Below, one piece after another: positions 61,901 to 64,000 of a DNA stretch of 64,000 nucleotides. How positions within the stretch are numbered: the first letter of the stretch is position 1; each line of letters starts with the position of its first letter. The DNA comes from Gammaproteobacteria bacterium UBA7310 (lineage in GTDB: Bacteria > Pseudomonadota > Gammaproteobacteria > Pseudomonadales > Ketobacteraceae), in contig DKQK01000069.1 of assembly GCA_002471665.1 (NCBI GenBank), positions 263,098-327,097 on the forward strand. Direction: 5' to 3'. The notes under the pieces are model-generated. The model saw only the letters and a list, made by a program, of their open reading frames with translations. It searched no databases and was not told the origin of the DNA. Position numbers and translations under genes: made by a program.

Positions 61901-62901
61901 AACCCTTCTGTGTTGGTCAATGCTGAAAGATCAATGGTATTAAAGGTTGGCCCGGCGTGACCAAAAATCACATAGGCTTGACCGGCGTCTCCGGCTACTG
62001 CATCAGAGCGCACTGCACCCACGACCAGGTCGTTGAAGCCATCACCATTGAAATCACCTACAAATTGCACGCTGTGACCCAACAGCTCTCCAACGGCACC
62101 ACCGGTAGTAATTTCAAATCCAATGCCACTGATGCTGGCCAGATTCACATCCGTTCGGGTGGCACCAGTTTGACCGAAGATTACATAGACCCTGCCACTG
62201 TCTCCACCGGCTTGGTCACTGGCGGAATGGCCAATCACCAAATCATCGATACCATCACCATTAAAATCACCATCAGCATCAAGATACTGAGCATTCTGAG
62301 GATCAATATAGCTGGTGTTCCCCAACGAATCCCCGCTTTCTTGACTTAATATTTTGAATCCATCACTAGCACTGAATGTTGATAAATCAATATCCGTTCT
62401 GGTGGAACCAGCCTGCCCCCAAATAACATAGATGGTGCCGCCGTTGGCAACTGTTGTGTCATCGCTGGACGCTACAACAACGATCTCATCATAGCCGTCA
62501 CCGTTTAAATCACCGGTCAAGTCCACCGTCATACCAAGATAATCTGCTGCATCTGCGCCATAGATCAGAAAGCCATCTGTTGCACCTAGTGAGTTAACCT
62601 GGATATCGGCTCTGGTGGTACCGGCGGTGCCGAATATTACATAAGCTGCACCAGCATCCCCCGCAGAAATATCACTCAGGGCAACACCAATAACAATGTC
62701 TTCATAACCATCACCATTGCTATCCCCGCCAGCCCCAACAGAGCGACCAAACCAATCACCCACCTCGTACCCTTCAATGAAGAAGCCATCAGAGGGCGAC
62801 AGGTTAGTGATGTCCAAACCTGCAGCGTCAATAACAATATCCTTGTTATTCCTCAGGGATCCGCTTGCTCCGGGTGTAGGCAGTGTCAACGTTGCATTAG
62901 C
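55963..62901 (-). CDS. Giant modular surface protein, part downstream of an in-frame TAG
   Basis: About 2312 codons of open frame after the amber at 62902-62904. The first possible start would be a TTG at 62889 without a signal peptide, so this is best read as the C-terminal part of the gene that continues at 62905. Domains: propeller A with seven FG-GAP units (about 20-520); RTX-like segment GTSGAESLVGTNGNDTI (about 535-570); DLADNGN tail to about 690; six Ig-like repeats (690-1281); two SbsA-like Ig domains (1282-1505); further beta domain (1505-1630); propeller B, seven units (1635-2140); RTX; tail to the end. No lipobox is present in this part. Paralogue of the neighbouring lipoprotein, but lacking DUF2341/LamG-like. 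Confidence 0.75.
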   Translation of the reverse strand, partial: ANATLTLPTPGASGSLRNNKDIVIDAAGLDITNLSPSDGFFIEGYEVGDWFGRSVGAGGDSNGDGYEDIVIGVALSDISAGDAGAAYVIFGTAGTTRADIQVNSLGATDGFLIYGADAADYLGMTVDLTGDLNGDGYDEIVVVASSDDTTVANGGTIYVIWGQAGSTRTDIDLSTFSASDGFKILSQESGDSLGNTSYIDPQNAQYLDADGDFNGDGIDDLVIGHSASDQAGGDSGRVYVIFGQTGATRTDVNLASISGIGFEITTGGAVGELLGHSVQFVGDFNGDGFNDLVVGAVRSDAVAGDAGQAYVIFGHAGPTFNTIDLSALTNTEGFTISTSEAASWLGGSVGSSDVNGDGLTDVLIGNVASNSGYGDSGSVLVLYGYSSATYADVTFGSVAASSGFTIYGEGTSDFVAHAVEGVGDLNGDGIDDILTSTWVDDEGGGDAGAAWVIYGQTGTSRGDVLLDSLVSSDGFKIIGDQAVDYFGMANAVADINGDGYQDLIIASRQGDNNAGDAGEVNVIWGKDFLSTVDTDLSGTSGAESLVGTNGNDTIAAAGGADTISAGAGDDVVQVADLNFIRVDGGRGEDTLELTGSGLSLDLRSINYEVIRGIEIIDLADNGNGLSLGQMSLLALSDESRTLYVNGGSSDWVYTDPGETWSPNGSTVVNSITYNRYDIADVSLYVQDALSQPVTPAAPAVSGFADDTGTASDNITADTGLVFSGTTGAYFDVEVFVDAVSVGTTSADASGNWSFDYSGTSLSDGTYAITASTTNLGGYESTASSALNVTIDATAPNAPVVSGISTDTNVSTDEITSDATLVINGTAEANATVEVFIDAGSIGSTTADGSGNWSFDNTGNSLADGTYAVTATASDVAGNTSATSSTLNITVDTAAPAAPAVTAISDDTGTADGITSDTTLVISGTAEADSVVTVLLDAGSIGTATANGAGAWSFDYSGTSLSDGSYVLTATSTDTAGNTSSVSSGFNITVDTSVPSAPAVTAISTDSGAADGITNDNTLVISGTAEANASVEVFIDGGSIGTTTASGAGAWSFDHTGSVLGDGSYTLTAITTDTAGNASAASADFNITIDTADPSAPAITAISTDSGAADGITNDNTLLISGTAEANSSVEVFIDGGSIGTATANGAGAWSYDHTGTAVSDGSYVLTAIATDTAGNGSSASNDFNITVDTGTPAAPSVSGISDDTGTGGDGITADNTLVISGSAEANASVEVFIDGGSIGTATASGAGAWSYDHSSVTLGDATYALTAVATDAAGNTSSASATFNVTVDTSGPAVSNLTPTDGNTSVGFTDNLIIEFNEVVTVQSGNLVIYNGGGSVFETVPIGDARVTGSGTTTLTINPDATLVGGSDYYVQIASGAVADGLGNTFAGISDSTTWNFTTNPTQLTATTPVDDATDQNLDVNLSFTFNEAVTVNSGNIRVLKVSDASTVETIDVTSGQVTGSGSDTISVSRNTILDPLTEYYIEIDSGAFVNSNSVAYTGISDNTTWSFTTKFVTTPVVNNVTSSLANGTYRGGDQVPIQVTFSEIVNVNISAGKPRLLVSLDAGDVYVPYTSGSGSTTLTFNYNVALGDTTADLAYASTAALELNGGVINSQDYANANLTLPAPGAASSLSNNKNIVLSGATTLDISSLRTADGFFITGAEAATVYFGHALSSGGDFNGDGFDDLAIGVPDSNLSSTSGGYAYLVYGKSGATRSGIAMSSLSSSDGFAVSGAATADYAGSAVDLSGDLNGDGYDDMVVIASKADDGATTGGNIYIIWGNASPAGINLASDFNRTSGFTNSKGFVITSYESSDEIASYDYVTPNNAQFLDASGDFNGDGFDDLLIGHEQGDDYNTNAGYVYVVFGQSGSTRANFQLNSYATHGFRLYNTESGGYVGRPQFIGDYNGDGYNDILVGAPGISSNDGEAYVVFGNAGPTYSDVNLSTLNGTNGFKISTTDANADLGGSLGAADVNGDGLTDLIVGVPSASYASRGENGAAMIVYGTSSAPHSNLTLNSLATSRGYVIYGEHANERSAYTVHGVRDMNGDGVDDILMSSGLDDDAGADAGAAWIIFGVTGTSRTDIDLATLSASDGFQILGDISNDRFGQSATSGDLNGDGYQDIMVSSVAGDNAGSFAGEVNVIWGRDFLGAVDVSGTGTSADENLLGTDGDDTIVSGGGLDAIRAGAGDDIIEVADVNFFDIDGGSGTDTIRFSSALNAFDLTALGEESITDIEVIDLADDSNVLTVSRMTVLGLSSETPILYVKGGSSDAVVSSGSDAWVNTGSTTVDSVDYDIYEDGGAYLYIQNTIDATAVP
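56460..57990 (-). repeat. FG-GAP propeller B, seven units
   Basis: Seven DxNxDGxxD loops can be counted: GDFNGDGFDD, GDLNGDGYDD, GDFNGDGFDD, GDYNGDGYND, ADVNGDGLTD, RDMNGDGVDD and GDLNGDGYQD. Spacing is about 60-90 residues. The equivalent block in propeller A lies at about 61330-62830, and in the lipoprotein at about 48960-50450; all have seven. Confidence 0.85.
59045..60830 (-). repeat. Six Ig-like repeats with near-identical central units
   Basis: Units of about 297-300 bp, with boundaries near 60535, 60240, 59945, 59645 and 59345. The three units covering 59045-59945 share long nearly identical stretches (for example at 59160, 59460 and 59760, all reading through GTCCCAATCGATCC). This suggests recent duplication or gene conversion. 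Confidence 0.85.
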
Positions 62902-62904
62902 CTA
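62902..62904 (-). other. In-frame amber codon splitting the giant gene
   Basis: The minus strand reads GCG AAC TAG GCT AAT GCA. The frame before and after the TAG continues the same domain, as in the paralogous segment SQDYANANLTLP at the equivalent point of the same gene, where Tyr stands in the position of the stop. A TAT or TAC to TAG change explains it. Confidence 0.85.
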
Positions 62905-64000
62905 GTTCGCACTGCGGATAGACCCACCATTGAGTGTCAGTGAAGCCGTTGATACATAACCGAGGTCACTGCTACTGTCACCCGTTCCAACTAGATAATC
63001 AAATTGCAAGGTGTTCGACCCACTGCCACTAACGTAGTTTACGTATTTGTCAGCACCATCAAGATCAAGTTGTATTCTGGGTGTTCCGGAAACGGTCACT
63101 GTCTCACTGAACACAACCTGAACCGGGATAGTATTGCCACTAACGTAAGTACCGTCTGCTATGGATGATGTCACATTAGTTACTGTCGGAATAGAAACGT
63201 TCACAGTTGTGAAATTCAGGGTGCTGTTGCCTGTGAATCCAGAAAACGCAACTGAATCACCATTAACAAAAGCACCTGCTTCAATTTCAATATAATAGGC
63301 GGTATTTGGAACCAGAGAATCCGAGAGCGAAACGGTGATGGTATTGGTTCCATCACCCGTAATGGAAGCCACCGCCACATCAATGGTCTCAAACACAACA
63401 TCATCGCTTACTCTCTTAACAGCTATATTGCCTACATTCGCCGAAACGGATTCATTAAAAACAAAAGTAATATCGGTATCCAAAGCAATGCCACTGGATT
63501 CATCGGCGGGGGTTGAGCTGCTCAGAGCAGTATTCGCCGTTGTAAAGTTCCAGGTTGCATTGCCACTGATACCAGCATATTCGTTACCTGCTAGATCAAG
63601 TAATGCTCCTGCATCCACCTCCACATAATACTGTCGACCACCAATGAAATCGGTAGTTGGGTTAATGGTAATATTTGCAGTACCACCTCCCGTAACCTGA
63701 CCACTGGTGATATCGATGGTTTCTACGATACTATCGTCGATATAGCGTCGAATCACCACATTGCCAGTAGACACATAAACGGAATCATCGAATGTCATGA
63801 CCAGGTTACTCGAAAACACGACGCTTGTTTCACCATTGGCAGGTGAATAGCTACTAACAGACGGAGCTGCCGTATCCACGGTTATATTCAAGGCACCGGA
63901 CGTTGAAGAGGTATTACCTGATGCGTCGGTTGCCGCTGCCGTAATAGCATAACTGCCATCCGCCAGGGTGGTACCGGTGTGGTCATAGCTCCAATTACCG
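62902..64000 (-). CDS. Giant modular surface protein, part upstream of the TAG (N-terminus beyond window)
   Basis: About 365 codons visible; the frame is open to the right edge, so the start is not in the window. It ends at the TAG 62902-62904. Visible domains: the end of an Ig-like repeat (up to about 63890, LADGSYAITAAATDASGN), two SbsA-like Ig domains (63870-63200, each ending with a WNFTT or LNFTT strand), and the further beta domain VTNVTSSIADGTYVSGNTIPV, which is cut by the stop within its C-terminal linker. The paralogues have a propeller after this point, which here follows in the same frame past the stop. A signal peptide or lipobox would lie outside the window. Confidence 0.8.
   Translation of the reverse strand, partial: GNWSYDHTGTTLADGSYAITAAATDASGNTSSTSGALNITVDTAAPSVSSYSPANGETSVVFSSNLVMTFDDSVYVSTGNVVIRRYIDDSIVETIDITSGQVTGGGTANITINPTTDFIGGRQYYVEVDAGALLDLAGNEYAGISGNATWNFTTANTALSSSTPADESSGIALDTDITFVFNESVSANVGNIAVKRVSDDVVFETIDVAVASITGDGTNTITVSLSDSLVPNTAYYIEIEAGAFVNGDSVAFSGFTGNSTLNFTTVNVSIPTVTNVTSSIADGTYVSGNTIPVQVVFSETVTVSGTPRIQLDLDGADKYVNYVSGSGSNTLQFDYLVGTGDSSSDLGYVSTASLTLNGGSIRSAN

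Noticed and set aside
62889..62901. TTG at 62889 as the start of an independent 2308-residue protein
   Set aside because: No ribosome site, no signal peptide, and coding homology continues upstream through the TAG, so it is a fragment rather than a separate gene.

Overview
The window looks like chromosomal DNA of a marine-type gammaproteobacterium. Support comes from the gene set: a LiuR-led leucine/isovalerate operon, RdgC, TmcA, a PA0069-type radical SAM gene behind a LexA box, an AlgP-like histone-H1-like protein, a DUF2788 membrane protein, an LbtU-type porin with imelysins, and a Pat-type lysine acetyltransferase. Genus cannot be fixed from the sequence alone. No rRNA, tRNA, CRISPR array, insertion sequence, phage or origin was recognised.

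Region by region. 1-6798 (minus): leucine catabolism, liuR-liuA-liuB-liuC-liuD-acetoacetyl-CoA synthetase, tightly packed; the ligase runs off the left edge. A palindromic operator at 6847-6868 lies between liuR and a divergent four-gene plus-strand cluster (6962-12603): SDR, an alkyl-DHAP-synthase-like flavoprotein, a GlpD-like dehydrogenase and an FGGY kinase. These could form an ether-lipid or alkylglycerol pathway. 12594-24843: HD-GYP protein, DoxX plus glutathionyl-hydroquinone reductase, DUF2788 protein with an Fnr/Anr-type box, SOS-type radical SAM gene, an AMP/thymidine phosphorylase plus PRPP-synthetase pair, small lipoprotein and hydrolase, rdgC, an FHA protein, a thiolase and an AlgP-like protein. 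25008-33949: a ferritin-like diiron protein, a Tat-exported multicopper oxidase, and an iron locus (LbtU-like porin, imelysin, di-heme DUF1111, imelysin lipoprotein, DUF1513) with a good Fur-box match.

33968-41870 (minus): an HSL-type esterase, then an apparent operon FAD oxidoreductase-tmcA-pat-HDAC that groups RNA acetylation, protein acetylation and deacetylation. 41945-47477: an unrecognised cysteine-rich protein coupled to a 7TM diguanylate cyclase, a DUF342 protein and a membrane O-acyltransferase.

47447-64000 (minus): giant modular surface proteins. The same module recurs three times: Ig-like repeats, two SbsA-like Ig domains, one further beta domain, a seven-bladed FG-GAP (integrin-alpha-like) propeller, one RTX-like stretch and a conserved tail. 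One copy sits in a 2734-residue lipoprotein with a DUF2341/LamG-like C-terminus. The other two lie in a neighbouring gene that is interrupted by an in-frame TAG at 62902-62904 and continues past the right edge. This giant-protein region and the alkylglycerol-type cluster are the most novel parts of the window.
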